DNA of 64,000 bases from Apostichopus japonicus (GCF_037975245.1 NC_092576.1:4606001-4670000); one strand, 5' to 3'. Counted from the first letter of the stretch, positions 24,501 to 51,192 are shown. Notes: a model not told the origin generated them from the letters alone. Program-made: numbers and translations.

Positions 24501-27500
24501 CACCCTGTTTTTATCAGTCTAAATTATTTAAGTATTACAGTATTATCAACTTTTCTAAATGACGATTCAGTGTGTGACACCTCGTCTAGCTATACTAAAA
24601 GAATATTATGTTCCATCATCATTATTTGTAGTTATGTGGAGATCTAATGAATAAATAGCCCGAAAGGCAGCTGATTTATATATAGCCTTAAAACAGCCAC
24701 TTTTGCAGGTTTGCCTACAACATTGGTCACAACTGTGTCCAGTTTCAGTCAAAATCATTTTGAATCTACATTACAATTTTATGAAGACAGTTTAAGATAC
24801 GAAAACCATTGACAGTTCATACATGAACAATAAGGTAACAAAAATAGGAAGATAAGAAGAAAGGGTGTAAACAATGTTATGTTTACAGTTACAATCTAAA
24901 CCCCTCCAAATCTCATATGCCACATCCTACTGCATCAGATATTCAATCACCTTGTCCACTCTTACGTCGCTCCTCGCTCGTTAGCATGAAGTTGCGCTGA
25001 ACACCTCATTGTTCATTTTAAATTCTTACTTTTGCTTTTCTCTACCTTTTCTGTTTGTTAATTACTCTGACGGAGTAAGATTCACGTGACCATTTTATAA
25101 TTGTTTTATATTTTCCAGTCCAGCAGATTTAGCTTGGGATCTGCTAAAGGTCTACCTGACCAGACACCATCGTCCCGGTGACAGCGCGTATTACAAAGTG
25201 GTTACATCCAAGTTGCTGTCGCTCGGCTTCAGCCTCCCTCAGTGGCTAATCAAAAGCTTGAAGGTTTGTCCTCTGAGTTATTTCCATGGGTTTTTAAGAT
25301 AATTCAATTCCCTGATTTTAATTTCTTCTATCACTCACTTTTAGTATCTGTTTTTTCTCTGCCGGTGATTGTAAATATTTAAATATTGTTGTTTGGAGCT
25401 TTATTTTAGTAGCAAGAGAAATTACTTTTAGAAACTTGTGTTATGTAAAGTAAACAATTAAAACCTAGTTTACCAGTGGTTTGCATCATGCATGTTGAAC
25501 TTGAAGAGGTAAATGTTAGGATTCCTTAATCATACATCAAGTGGGATTGGCAGGCAAATCTCTGCTATGAAACACAAATCACCTGACTAGGTTGTAGGAT
25601 GTAGCCTAGGAGATGGGCTAGCTAGGTAGTTGGATGTAGCCTAGGAGATGGGCGGGCTAGGTAGTTGGATGTAGCCTAGGAGATGGGAGGGCTCGGTAGT
25701 AGGATGTAGCCTAGGAGATGGGCCGTCTGGGTAGTTTTATGTAGCCTAGGAGATGGGCCGGCTGGGTATCTGGATGTAGCCTAGGAAATTGGCCGGCTGG
25801 GTAGTTGGATGAAGCTTAGGAGATGGGCCGGCTAGGTAGTTTGATGTAGCCTAGGAGATGGGCCGTCTGGCTAGTTGGATGTAGCCTAGGAGATGGGAGG
25901 GCTCGGTAGTAGGATGTAGCCTAGGAGATGGGCCGGCTAGGTAGTTGGATGTAGCCTAGGAGATGGGCCGGCTGGGTAGTTGGATGAAGCTTAGGAGATG
26001 GGCCGGCTAGGTAGTTTGATGTAGCCTAGGAGATGGGCCGTCTGGCTAGTTGGATGTAGCCTAGGAGATGGGAGGGCTCGGTAGTAGGATGTAGCCTAGG
26101 AGATGGGCCGGCTAGGTAGTTGGATGTAACCTAGGAGATGGGCCGGCTGGGTAGTTGGATGAAGCTTAGGAGATGGGCCGGCTAGGTAGTTTGATGTAGC
26201 CTAGGAGATGGGCAGGCTAGGTAGTAGGATGGAGCCTAGGAAATTGGCCTGCTAGGTAGTTGGATGTAACCTAGGAGATGGGCCGGCTAGGTAGTTGGAT
26301 GTAGCCTAGGAGATGGGCCGGCTGGGTAGTTGGATGAAGCTTAGGAGATGGGCCGGCTAGGTAGTTGGATGTAGCCTAGGAGATGGGCCGGCTAGGTAGT
26401 TTTATGTAGCCTAGGAGATGGGCCGGCTGGGTATCTGGATGTAGCCTAGGAAATTGGCCGGCTGGGTAGTTGGATGAAGCTTAGGAGATGGGCCGGCTAG
26501 GTAGTTTGATGTAGCCTAGGAGATGGGCCGTCTGGCTAGTTGGATGTAGCCTAGGAGATGGGAGGGCTCGGTAGTAGGATGTAGCCTAGGAAATTGGCCG
26601 GCTGGGTAGTTGGATGAAGCTTAGGAGATGGGCCGGCTAGGTAGTTTGATGTAGCCTAGGAGATGGGCCGTCTGGCTAGTTGGATGTAGCCTAGGAGATG
26701 GGAGGGCTCGGTAGTAGGATGTAGCCTAGGAGATGGGCCGGCTAGGTAGTTGGATGTAGCCTAGGAGATGGGCCGGCTGGGTAGTTGGATGAAGCTTAGG
26801 AGATGGGCCGGCTAGGTAGTTTGATGTAGCCTAGGAGATGGGCCGTCTGGCTAGTTGGATGTAGCCTAGGAGATGGGAGGGCTCGGTAGTAGGATGTAGC
26901 CTAGGAGATGGGCCGGCTAGGTAGTTGGATGTAACCTAGGAGATGGGCCGGCTGGGTAGTTGGATGAAGCTTAGGAGATGGGCCGGCTAGGTAGTTTGAT
27001 GTAGCCTAGGAGATGGGCAGGCTAGGTAGTAGGATGGAGCCTAGGAAATTGGCCTGCTAGGTAGTTGGATGTAACCTAGGAGATGGGCCGGCTAGGTAGT
27101 TGGATGTAGCCTAGGAGATGGGCCGGCTGGGTAGTTGGATGAAGCTTAGGAGATGGGCCGGCTAGGTAGTTGGATGTAGCCTAGGAGATGGGCCGGCTAG
27201 GTAGTTTTATGTAGCCTAGGAGATGGGCCGGCTGGGTATCTGGATGTAGCCTAGGAAATTGGCCGGCTGGGTAGTTGGATGAAGCTTAGGAGATGGGCCG
27301 GCTAGGTAGTTTGATGTAGCCTAGGAGATGGGCCGTCTGGCTAGTTGGATGTAGCCTAGGAGATGGGAGGGCTCGGTAGTAGGATGTAGCCTAGGAGATG
27401 GGCCGGCTAGGTAGTTGGATGTAGCCTAGGAGATGGGCCGGCTGGGTAGTTGGATGAAGCTTAGGAGATGGGCCGGCTAGGTAGTTTGATGTAGCCTAGG

Positions 27501-29538
27501 AGATGGGCCGTCTGGCTAGTTGGATGTAGCCTAGGAGATGGGAGGGCTCGGTAGTAGGATGTAGCCTAGGAGATGGGCCGGCTAGGTAGTTGGATGTAAC
27601 CTAGGAGATGGGCCGGCTGGGTAGTTGGATGTAGCCTAGGAGATGGGCCGTCTGGCTAGTTGGATGTAGCCTAGGAGATGGGAGGGCTCGGTAGTAGGAT
27701 GTAGCCTAGGAGATGGGCCAGCTAGGTAGTTGGATGTAACCTAGGAGATGGGCCGGCTGGGTAGTTGGATGAAGCTTAGGAGATGGGCCGGCTAGGTAGT
27801 TTGATGTAGCCTAGGAGATGGGCAGGCTAGGTAGTAGGATGGAGCCTAGGAAATTGGCCTGCTAGGTAGTTGGATGTAACCTAGGAGATGGGCCGGCTAG
27901 GTAGTTGGAGGTAGCCTAGGAGATGGGCCGGCTGGGTAGTTGGATGAAGCTTAGGAGATGGGCCGGCTAGGTAGTTTGATGTAGCCTAGGAGATGGGCCG
28001 GCTAGGTAGTTGGATGTAGCCTAGGAGATAGGCCGGCTAGGTAGTTGGATGTAGCCTAGGAGATGGGCCTGCTAGGTAGTTGGATGTAGCCTAAGAGATG
28101 GGCCGGGTAGGTAGTTGGATGTAGCCTAAGAGATGGGCCGGGTAGGTAGTTGGATGTAGCCTAGGAGATGGGCCGGCTAGGTAGTTAGATGTAGCCTAGG
28201 AGATGGGCCGGCTAGGTAGTTGGATGTAGCCTAGGAGATGGGCCGGCTAGGTAGTTGGATGAAGCATAGGAGATGGCCTACTAGGTAGTTGGAAGTAGCC
28301 TAGGATATGGGAGGGCTCGGTAGTAGGATGTAGCCTAGGAGATGGGCCGGCTAGGTAGTTGGATGTAGCCTAGGAGATGGGCCGGCTGGGTAGTTGGATG
28401 AAGCATAGGAGATGGCCTACTAGGTAGTTGGAAGTAGCCTAGGATATGGGAGGGACGTCTCCATCATCAGTGTCAATTAATCCATTAGGAGGGGCTGAGA
28501 ACTCTACAAGTATAGTAGCTGGTTTCATTTCTAATATGATATCATAAACTTACCTCTCATGACGCAGCAAACACAGCACCCTCCTTTCTAACCCCTGAAA
28601 TGTTCTTCTTGATACACATTACTCAGCTTTTCTTTTGGTATCATTTTTTCCTCGCAGCAAATTGATTATCCCGCTCTCCTCCGTCTTTACATCTCGTACG
28701 ATAAACTGGAAGAGGCGGCTCTTTTAGCCATTGAGCTCATCCAAGCAGTCAGAGGAGAGCTTGGGGATGGATTCCAAGATTTTGGCCTAAAGGTGAGTCA
28801 ACTTTCTAGAGTGTTTTGGGTATAAAAAAATGCTTAGGATGTAGGATAGGTTGTATTGGGGGAGGGGGGGGGGAGGAGGGAGAGTGTGAGCAGTAGGAGG
28901 TAGTGTTGGGAAGGGGAGTCTCTCTTCCATTTGAGATTGTATTCTTATCTGCAGTAATTTCTCTGTAGCTAGGTGTAGGTGATTGATATGTCCCTTTCCT
29001 TCTGATGAATATCATCATGGTCCTTCAAGGCATTTATTGTGTGACACCAAGTAGAAATATATGTGTGTATGTGGCAGATACAGATGGGCTTACACTAGTC
29101 GAAAATTCTACAATACTGTTTAACATACTGTACAGTATGTAAATACATTTTACATACTGTTTAATTTTCGTTAATGTGTTTTCTAGACTTTTTATTCCTT
29201 TGATTTCTCTGTCTTTTTATTTTTTTAATTTTTTTTTAAAGTTTTGTAAAGCGCCTAGAGGCCTTTTGGTATTTGGCACTATATTAAGAACTTATTTATT
29301 ATTAATTTTATTAAAGTCAAGAGTTGTTCTTTACCAAGATTCTCTCCTGGTTACATTTTCTGGTTGAAAGTGTCTGTAAGTGATTGAAATGTTCCCTGTG
29401 TTAAACTCACAATCTAGATAACGATCTCTGGGATATAACGTGGCATCTTGTGAAACCCAGCATCTGAGAGATTTTGTTTTCAATGTCTAACTACTGTAGC
29501 TATGGCATTGTTAGTAACTTGCTTGTATATAGTAAATA

Positions 29539-29573
<35 letters not shown>

Positions 29574-30464
29574 TTTATATTTATACTGGAAATAAATAAA
29601 CTGAAACTGTTCATGTAGGAGCAAGCCAAGAATTCTCCCTTTTGCAGTGAAAGTCTTTCAGGTTTTAAAAGAAAACCGAATCTGAGCAGAAGCTGTTAAT
29701 TGGATTAAACCTGGCACTATTTACAATTGGCCCTGGGCTGCCTGACCTGATACTGCCTACGTTCATTAGATTCTTGTCAGGCAAGTCACAGGCTATGACT
29801 CCACATTAAATTTAAGTGACCCTGTTACAAATCTGGTCCATGGATTCAAGTAACTCTCTTACAATGGTATCTGCTCATCATTTGATAGATGTTTATGCCA
29901 TTTTTTATGTCTGTTTTCAGGCGCCGTTGAGATCGACCGAGCCTAGTGTTTGGCTTCCGTACAGTTCTCTTGATCATATACTACTAGCTCTGCAACATAC
30001 CAAAGACCATGGCTTGTTAGAGGTAAGGAATTAGTAGGCATTTTAAGTTTTATTTAAAGCTTTATATCAATTTTTTGGGTAGTCGATATTGATAAAAAAA
30101 TCCAAACAAACAATATGGATGATGTCAAAAAATTTAAAAAACTATGATCTGGAATATAATTATGGATCAGCAATTCAAATCTCATATTTCTATGTTTTTT
30201 TCTTCTTTAGTTCTGTGTCATAATTTGTAAACCTACTATGTTTTTCATGTAACTTTGATTTTCTTAAGCAATTCAGAAATGGTAACAGGAGATTGTGTGA
30301 AAGTTTCAATGAAAAATACGGTTTATAACAATCATCTTGAAAAGATCTGTGTTCCTCTCATGTCATAGATATACCAGACGTTGAACAGTATGATGCAGGA
30401 ATACCAGGAGGAGGCCAGACGAGTCTCGGAGGAGATGGTGGAGCTTGCTATCAGGAGGCAGTAG
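458..30464 (+). CDS. NUP160: Nucleoporin NUP160, complete 33-exon gene
   Basis: Scaffold nucleoporin of the Y-shaped NUP107-160 complex, which forms the outer rings of the nuclear pore and is needed for pore assembly and mRNA export. Exons: 458-548, 3769-3886, 4578-4785, 5646-5871, 6223-6301, 6690-6804, 6983-7147, 7673-7848, 8240-8327, 9459-9527, 10058-10264, 10846-10911, 11903-12002, 12591-12741, 14291-14415, 14661-14815, 15718-15851, 16379-16606, 17145-17214, 17530-17748, 17970-18065, 18715-18809, 19486-19582, 20574-20679, 21595-21761, 22103-22169, 22664-22777, 23539-23665, 24375-24470, 25119-25263, 28658-28792, 29921-30022, 30369-30464. All phases match and the sum is 4233 nt, giving 1410 residues. 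Recognition rests on conserved blocks such as RLLFPHPSKM, CRDHRLRAWS, YDLLYSFHIHRGNYRK, AGLFDCAIEVCQSFKL and VWLPYSSLD. The start is ATG 458 or the in-frame ATG 467, after a TGA at 428. Exon 1 is the least certain. Confidence 0.95.
549..3768 (+). other. NUP160 intron 1 with 238-bp tandem repeat
   Basis: This 3.2 kb intron separates the short first exon from exon 2. It contains poly-A-rich stretches (1378-1440) and a 238-bp tandem repeat (listed separately). A 9-bp inverted repeat around AAATCCGAC/GTCGGATTT lies at 3614-3634. No convincing extra coding exon was seen. The 83-residue reading at 1387-1638 is lysine-rich from poly-A and has no family features. Confidence 0.6.
1795..2340. repeat. 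238-bp tandem duplication, about 2.3 copies
   Basis: The marker GCCTAACAACCACACTAAG recurs at 1801, 2039 and 2277, giving an exact 238-bp period. The first two copies are nearly identical through the A-rich run, the CATGGTACCCGAACACC segment and the following 100 bases. The third copy breaks off near 2340. High identity implies a recent duplication inside intron 1. Confidence 0.9.
5440..5615. repeat. Short tandem repeat, TTCTTTGTATTTGATA-like units
   Basis: About nine imperfect units of 18-20 bases based on CTTTGTATTTGATACTG sit just before NUP160 exon 4. An 84-residue antisense reading through it is a repeat translation rich in YKYK motifs, not a gene. Confidence 0.85.
7287..7445. repeat. 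GGTGAT/GGT trinucleotide microsatellite
   Basis: About 150 bases of GGT and GAT triplets lie in NUP160 intron 7. They read as poly-His, poly-Thr/Ile or poly-Met/Val in different frames; none is a gene. Strong purine bias on the + strand. Confidence 0.95.
7895..8205. repeat. About 70-bp tandem repeat, 4 copies
   Basis: Units begin near ATACAGCTTTATAGTA and end with TTCTAGTCTCCAT, repeated four times with substitutions in intron 8 of NUP160, just upstream of exon 9. Confidence 0.85.
8755..9125. repeat. Foldback (inverted-repeat) element in NUP160 intron 9
   Basis: A compact inverted repeat lies at its centre or right side: CTAGCAGGATCTTATTC at 9013 pairs with GAATAAGATCCTGCTAG ending at 9082. 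Arms are 33 and 32 bases with one indel, separated by 5 bases. The outer ends also match in inverted orientation: GTAAAGTAAGTAAAAGTAAG near 8764 against CTTACTTTTACACTTTAC near 9102. Together they look like a foldback MITE of about 370 bp. No target duplication was established. Confidence 0.6.
9645..9910. repeat. About 60-bp tandem repeat, 4 copies
   Basis: Imperfect units containing GGGCATATCTTTAATACTGC and CACAGTATGTTATTGGTCTC recur four times in NUP160 intron 10. Confidence 0.85.
10058..17214 (+). CDS. NUP160: NUP160 exons 11-19, central helical region
   Basis: These exons cover about residues 446-857 and are predicted to form the start of the alpha-helical solenoid that follows the propeller. 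Exon 11 contains the block ENEIQQKIGGGIVSQEDY and then ARFYSCCLEYQR, which aligns with the family's propeller-to-helix transition. Exon 16 carries ASRFHFLVDLLLLESIMDKL. Exon 18 was chosen to end at 16606, using a GTATCC donor in phase 2. Reading on past this point meets a stop after four codons, and joining at 16606 gives the MWPISASFIFPEFL segment seen in the family. The ends of exons 14, 17 and 18 lie inside tandem repeats. Confidence 0.9.
11413..11763 (-). mobile_element. tRNA-derived SINE, copy in NUP160 intron 12
   Basis: Read on the - strand it starts with a tRNA-like head: a box A-like TGGTCGAATGG and a box B-like CTGTTCGAGTTCTGGCCAGA. It continues into a body shared with the copies at 47415 and 51193 (AAGGCACTTTATCTCC, then GGAAGTCCTCCGGGG, GCGCACTGTAGCGCC, AGTTGTTTGAGATGG). 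It is an inactive-looking, diverged insertion. Confidence 0.75.
12730..12950. repeat. Tandem copies of the exon 14 donor edge
   Basis: The exon 14 end plus donor (CATCTGCAGGTAAAA at 12732) recurs at 12795. It recurs more loosely as ATGCAGGTAAAT, ATGCAGGTCTG and GTGCAGGTTAAT near 12840, 12889 and 12940, so the donor-bearing segment has been duplicated several times into the intron. Confidence 0.7.
13215..13600. repeat. 57-bp minisatellite, about 6-7 copies
   Basis: Units contain CAAACAGCTGTGAGCTTTGG and TGTTAGACCCTGATTTAAACC with a 57-base spacing. The array lies in NUP160 intron 14 and passes directly into the 29-bp array. Open frames on both strands are repeat translations. Confidence 0.92.
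13600..14265. repeat. 29-bp minisatellite, about 22 copies
   Basis: The unit is close to CACAGCTGTGTGTTTTGTTA plus CTGCCTTCA. Nearly every unit contains the palindromic E-box CAGCTG. Spacing is 29 bases, so each frame repeats every 87 bases and gives long cysteine-rich open frames (up to 220 residues) that are not genes. It ends just before the exon 15 acceptor. Confidence 0.95.
15385..15725. repeat. About 55-bp repeat carrying the exon 17 acceptor
   Basis: Six units each include TTTTGTTCTAG followed by C(T/C)GTC(C)AG and GTGAAACCAGGA, at about 15399, 15453, 15509, 15563, 15619 and 15673. Exon 17 itself begins CCGTCCAG after TTGTTCCAG, so the repeat carries a copy of its acceptor and first eight bases. 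A donor-like GTGAAA follows in every non-terminal unit. Confidence 0.88.
15823..15990. repeat. Duplicated 3' edge of NUP160 exon 17
   Basis: The last 29 bases of exon 17 with the donor (GAAGCTACTACAATACAG through GTAAGTGTCTAG) at 15823 recur almost unchanged at 15928, 105 bases downstream in the intron. Confidence 0.9.
16000..16378. repeat. G-rich repeat of about 130 bp before exon 18
   Basis: Three units each run from a G-rich segment (GGGGAGGGGGTTGGG-like) through TTCCACCTTATT to an acceptor-like end. The ends are TTTCTTCCATAAAGTGAATG at 16112, TTTTTTCATCCAGAGAATGA at 16229 and the true acceptor TTTCTTCAAACAGAGAATC at 16366. Confidence 0.75.
17530..25263 (+). CDS. NUP160: NUP160 exons 20-30, TPR-like helical region
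   Basis: These exons encode about residues 858-1299. Exon 20 has a TPR-like helical pair (GHSYLNLG, then APEKAVACFTQA). Exon 23 carries RRDCLRQFVVILCERGQ and ELPYIDLHDE, and exon 24 carries the highly conserved NSYYDLLYSFHIHRGNY. Exon 25 has QCNCYLATLNTLRIV. Exon 29 (24375-24470) was resolved inside a 75-bp repeat array. The correct frame is CVRVSRSGANSKTWRWLSA, joined to exon 28 in phase 2; a longer open frame through the array is only a repeat translation. Exon 30 ends with GFSLPQWLIKSLK. Confidence 0.92.
18165..18470 (+). mobile_element. tRNA-derived SINE in NUP160 intron 21
   Basis: It shows three tandem copies of a box B segment (ACTAGGTGCAGGTTCGAGTC), then the SINE body ATCATAACGTTGTGTCC and GGTAAGGCACTTTATC. 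Its 3' end, with AAGCGCCTTGAGCATATCC and GCGCTTTATAAATCC, finishes in ATTATTATTA. The 3' half differs from the SINEs at 47415 and 51193 but resembles LINE tails elsewhere in the window. Confidence 0.75.
18788..19145. repeat. 162-bp repeat carrying the exon 22 donor edge
   Basis: CAGCTAACCCAGACCCTGAA, the last coding bases of exon 22, begins at 18788 and recurs at 18950 and (diverged) at 19113, with 162/163-base spacing. In copy 2 the donor GTAAGTATCC has become GATAATTATCC; in copy 3 it is GTTAAGTATCC. Confidence 0.85.
19740..20310. repeat. About 20-bp minisatellite, GTAGTAACTATCCTATA
   Basis: About 28 imperfect units of GTAGTAACTATC(C/T)TATAG or CTTGTA variants fill part of NUP160 intron 23. 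A longer-range pattern (Cctatgg, cttgtag, gtatagtagcaa subtypes) recurs roughly every 120 bases. It is non-coding. Confidence 0.92.
20756..20912. repeat. TGTC/TATC tetranucleotide microsatellite
   Basis: Units of TGTC interrupted by TATC and CAGT run for about 150 bases in NUP160 intron 24. Confidence 0.93.
21983..22102. repeat. 73-bp duplication leading into exon 26 acceptor
   Basis: AATATGTATGGATGAAACATT followed by a CTT-rich tract occurs at 21984 and 22057. The second copy ends in the exon 26 acceptor, and the first ends in a similar but unused TTGTTACACTTGCTG. This is another exon-edge duplication. Confidence 0.7.
23222..23345 (-). mobile_element. Short tRNA-derived SINE (second family), fragment
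   Basis: On the - strand it reads a box B-like GGCCCAGGTTCGAATCCTGG followed by a tail ending in TATATATA. It resembles the copies at 42390 and 56285, which also end in TA repeats. It lies in NUP160 intron 27. Confidence 0.55.
24046..24390. repeat. 75-bp tandem repeat carrying the exon 29 acceptor
   Basis: CCATGTTTGTCCAG occurs at 24061, 24136, 24211, 24286 and 24361, exactly 75 bases apart. The last copy is the acceptor of NUP160 exon 29, and each earlier copy also repeats the first exon bases ATGTGTTA. Exon 29 frame read from an upstream acceptor runs into TAA within the repeat. The 161-residue open frame over this array is in another frame and is an artefact. Confidence 0.93.
25585..28465. 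repeat. 35-bp minisatellite with higher-order repeats
   Basis: About 82 units of a 35-base repeat (GGATGTAGCCTAGGAGATGG then GCCGGCTAGGTAGTT) fill NUP160 intron 30. Variants carrying AAGCTT recur mostly every 175 bases (five units) and sometimes every 140. A longer block marked by GGATGGAGCCTAGG recurs at 805-base spacing (23 units) near 26228, 27033 and 27838. The array ends abruptly in GGGAGGGACGTC. Confidence 0.95.
28658..30464 (+). CDS. NUP160: NUP160 exons 31-33, C-terminus
   Basis: The last three exons encode about residues 1300-1410. Exon 31 reads QIDYPALLRLYISYDKLEEA, exon 32 VWLPYSSLDHILLAL, and exon 33 a short charged helix ending ELAIRRQ and a TAG at 30462-30464. In the family this C-terminal part contacts NUP37/ELYS or NUP85/NUP96 in the Y-complex hub; the precise partner here is inference. 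Exon 31 follows the 3.4 kb intron that is mostly minisatellite. Confidence 0.93.
29215..29320 (+). mobile_element. LINE/SINE 3' tail-like fragment
   Basis: GTAAAGCGCCTAGAGGCC, then GGCACTATATTAAGAA and TTATTATTAATTTTATT resemble the 3' ends of CR1-like LINEs and their SINEs (compare 18400 and 63755). Only the tail is recognisable. It lies in NUP160 intron 31. Confidence 0.45.
29537..29572. repeat. (TA)n microsatellite
   Basis: About 18 TA units in NUP160 intron 31. Confidence 0.95.
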
Positions 30465-30685
30465 GGTCAAATAGAGGAGAATTTTACGGAAAAAGATGCA
30501 CAGACTGATGTTTTTACAAGCATACAGATATGCAAACTTAAAAAGTGCAGCAGAAACCGCCACAACAAGATACAGTAGGGATGTCAAGCTGACTTTTAAG
30601 GCAGTCTTTTCATATTACTGTATGATAGTGATCATGGGACATTACCAACAGCTCCTGAAATTGTGGAAGTTAGATGTAAATTGAG

Positions 30686-30691
30686 AATAAA
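30686..30691 (+). terminator. Likely polyadenylation signal of NUP160
   Basis: An AATAAA hexamer lies 222 bases after the NUP160 stop codon on the coding strand. A second weaker candidate (ATAATAAATC) is near 30768-30777. The cleavage site cannot be fixed from sequence alone. Confidence 0.5.
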
Positions 30692-31198
30692 AGCTGTAGC
30701 AGTGGAGAATTTCTGAGGACAAAGAGGAGGTTAACAAGACTTTGTAGTAAAGTTACAGCATAAAATGCTATAATAAATCTCTTTGCTCGTTACCATAACA
30801 CAGAAAGGCTCTTTACACGTTGAGGGAATCATGCCATGCTGACTCACTCTCACTACAGAAGTTAATGGTGCTTAGACACTCAAATGATAATGATTAAAAG
30901 ATAGGTAATCTATATTGCGTATTGCATGTTAAGCGAATCACTGGCAAATACAGAAATTGTATGAAATACAATTATTTAAAACTGATTTCTTTTTTTAAAG
31001 TATGTTCGAAAGAATGTATCCTAATTGTGTCATTTGTATGAAAGGTGAAGATGTTACTCCCAGAAAATAAAATAAATATCCCATCCAGGCGTTTAACTCT
31101 ATTTAAGAGGTCTCCAATAGGTGTGTGGCCTGCTGGCTTAAATAGGCTGCCAAACAACTTAAAATCTGGTCATAAAGAAAAGGGGAATACGACCCAAA

Positions 31199-31525
31199 AT
31201 CCTGCACTCATTGGATATGTGGACCGTGTGGTTTACAGTAACTACTGGCCTAATTTGTGCAATGCTCAATCCTGCACTCATTGGATATATGGACCGTGTG
31301 GCTTACAGTAACTACGAGCCTAACTTATACATTACACAATCCTGCACTCATTGGATATGTAGACAGTGTGGTTTACATTTGACTACCGACCGTACTTATA
31401 CATTGCACAATCCTGCACTCATTGGATATGTGGACCGTGTGGTTTACAGTAACTACCGGCCTAACTTGTGCAATGCTCAATCCTGCACTCATTGGATTTG
31501 TGGACCATGTGGTTTACAGTAACTC
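31199..31525. repeat. 70-bp tandem repeat, 5 copies
   Basis: AATCCTGCACTCATTGGATA occurs at 31199, 31268, 31338, 31409 and (diverged) 31479, each followed by GGACCGTGTGGTTTACAGTA-like sequence. The 103-residue + strand frame is a repeat translation. Confidence 0.93.
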
Positions 31526-33308
31526 ATGGCATTGAGACAGTGAGACATTGGCTCTCTCTAGTCATGCGCTCCCACCAATGTTTTTGTTTCTTCTGGTCCT
31601 TGGAGAAATTTATTTGAGAACCCCTGCCTCTGTCTGAAGGCATATGTCTTTTGTTTTAAGTTAACTTACTACTAATCATGGTCAGATAAGCTACACTGAT
31701 AAGGGTAGAACCTCTAATAATGATCTGGAATAGGAGAGAAATATCATTGCCCGGAACATCATGCTGGTCCATCAAGAATGTTTGATTTCTCTGAAAGCAG
31801 CTTTTTGCATTTGGTTACAAATATGCAGGAATTTTACCACCCAAATACAGAGTCTTATGCAAATTGAAAAATTGACCACAACAAAGACACTCATGTTAGG
31901 TTCTGCTGTTACCTTTATACATTTATTACAAAGGAAGTTTAATAATGACTATTGTTAATTAAGAATATCCCTCTTACTAACTAATTAATTATTATTAATT
32001 ATATGCAAACTACGGATCTCATTATTTGTTACTTTTCTCTTCATTATTTGAAATGAAAGCTTAATTATGTTATCCTAATTGAAACAGCATTTCTGTCTCC
32101 GAATCTCTGTTCATCAATTACTTTAGCCCTCTCGAGTTTATTTCTTTAGCCAAACAAAAATGGAATGTTTTGACAAAGGAGAAGGTAATTGAACTTGTAA
32201 ACAGCCACATTATCTCTATTTGTGTTATTTTACATGAATATATTTCCCCATGTGTTACTGACCCCCCCCTCCCACGTACTCCTCCACATAAATTTTCTGG
32301 AAATATCAGTCGAAATTTCGACCTCAAAAGCTAACCATTAGTTATTCTTTGGTATTATACATTTTTTGTAAATTTGTAAATTGATGTGAGTGGGAAACAT
32401 TATGACCATCTTTTGTACTTTTCCCTCAATTTTTTCTTACTTACTTTCTTTCTATTCTTTATTTCATTTTTAGTTTGCTAAAAGCAAATAAAATGATAAA
32501 CAAATCATATTGTGTACTTGTCTTCGATCTTCGCATTGTCTTCGATCCATGTTGTTTCAGATAATTTCATTTTGAAATTTTTTGTTACATTGAAAGGGTA
32601 ACAAGAAATAATTGGTGTTATAAAACATCTCACACAGGAATCGACAAGGTTTGACTTCGCAATGATATGAGGAATTGGAAATTGAATGTGAATTGGAAAA
32701 TTGTCTAATTAAAAAAAAAATTATTATACATAGAGCTACTCTGAAACATAATGAAAACAAAAGGATAGAACCTCTACCCATGTGTCAATGTAGTGAGAAA
32801 AATAAGACTTCTTTTATATCTGCGATGGTGTTAGAAGAATGCACAGATTTGGTGTGACAGTGTTTCAACGCACCATCAAAGAAGATAAAGTGAAAGGTTA
32901 CAATACAAATGAAGTGTTAATTTATGTAATTGAAAAACATATGTAAGGACTACTCTAACTTAATACTTCAATTTCAAAATGGAAAACTTCATAAAAAATA
33001 AAATTATCACATGTTCAAGAGAATCTGGATCTCTTTACGGCATTGGTACCCTTTTCTGCAGTGATAATTAACAGTGTGTTCGATGTGTGTCATCACCACA
33101 TGGTACTATATGGCGAGCAGCATCACGCTGCTACTGCTCATGCGCATTACTTGAATATTAAAGACGTGGGCTTAGGTAGGCGGCGCCTCCTAAACATTAA
33201 ACGTCCTAGCTAGACTTTACCTAAACAGAGTTGATCAGTCAGCTGGATTTTCATTCATCTGTTACGTGTTATGCATTCTTTCTTTTTTTTTTATTGTATT
33301 TCTCCAGA

Positions 33309-50489
<17,181 letters not shown>

Positions 50490-51192
50490 TTTTCACCCAG
50501 AAACCCTGCTCAATCACCTGATTCACAAAGAGATTGAAGTTTAACAGAGGAAGAACGCAGTTGTAACACAGCGAGAGAGAAACCGTTTACTAATTCGTAA
50601 CCTATCAAAAATTATAAGCAATCTCTCAAAATTTATACAACACTTCTCAATACACTGCAAACCCCAAAAGTGAACTTCCTTATAAATAGAAACAATATGC
50701 TTTTATTTATAGAACACAAACGACAGAAGCAAGCAGGAAATTGTTAGCAGTTTGTATTTCTATGATGGGGTTAGAGTTGTATATATATTTTATTTTCTAG
50801 GCTTCTGATTCAAGAATTAGCTGCATATTCCACCAGCTTCTCTTTTGGGGAAGAGATTTATTTTTAAGGTTGTATTTATAATTTTTTCTCCTTTCCTCAT
50901 TATCTCAATGAACTATTATACTACGTCTTCATCACCCATCCAGTTGCCTCCTTTGCATTCATACTATTCGACAAACAATTTAAATAGAAAAGTTAACATT
51001 GTCTAGAATTAGTCATATATCAAAGAGGATATGATAAGTGATATATAATAGTGTGCAAGTAGATCGTAACCAAACTAAATAATACTTATTGCGAAATCCA
51101 CTCAAATACGACCTTCAGAAATGAATGCATCCGTTTTAGGGTGAAACTTTGCAAAGCATATTTCCAGCTTTGCCATACTTAAATCAACAAAC
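50490..51192. other. Upstream flank of receptor gene
   Basis: AT-rich sequence with no recognised exon. The promoter and 5' UTR of the - strand receptor gene should lie here if exon 1 is the first exon. No TATA box could be chosen with confidence. Confidence 0.35.

Larger units (their letters stand above)
30465..33308. other. Intergenic region between two convergent genes
   Basis: It contains the NUP160 3' UTR (to about 30710), a 70-bp repeat array (31199-31525) and then AT-rich sequence. Open frames here are short and lack family features. The last part holds the 3' UTR of the - strand receptor gene. An AATAAA on the - strand lies at 33290-33295, only about 14 bases past that stop codon, with an A-rich run after it; a more distal site may be used instead. 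Confidence 0.6.

Noticed and set aside
24077-24562. 161-residue open frame
   Set aside because: It is a translation of the 75-bp repeat in the wrong frame; the real exon 29 uses another frame that joins exons 28 and 30 in phase.
25585-28465. Possible CRISPR-like array
   Set aside because: Units are contiguous with no unique spacers; it is a eukaryotic minisatellite.
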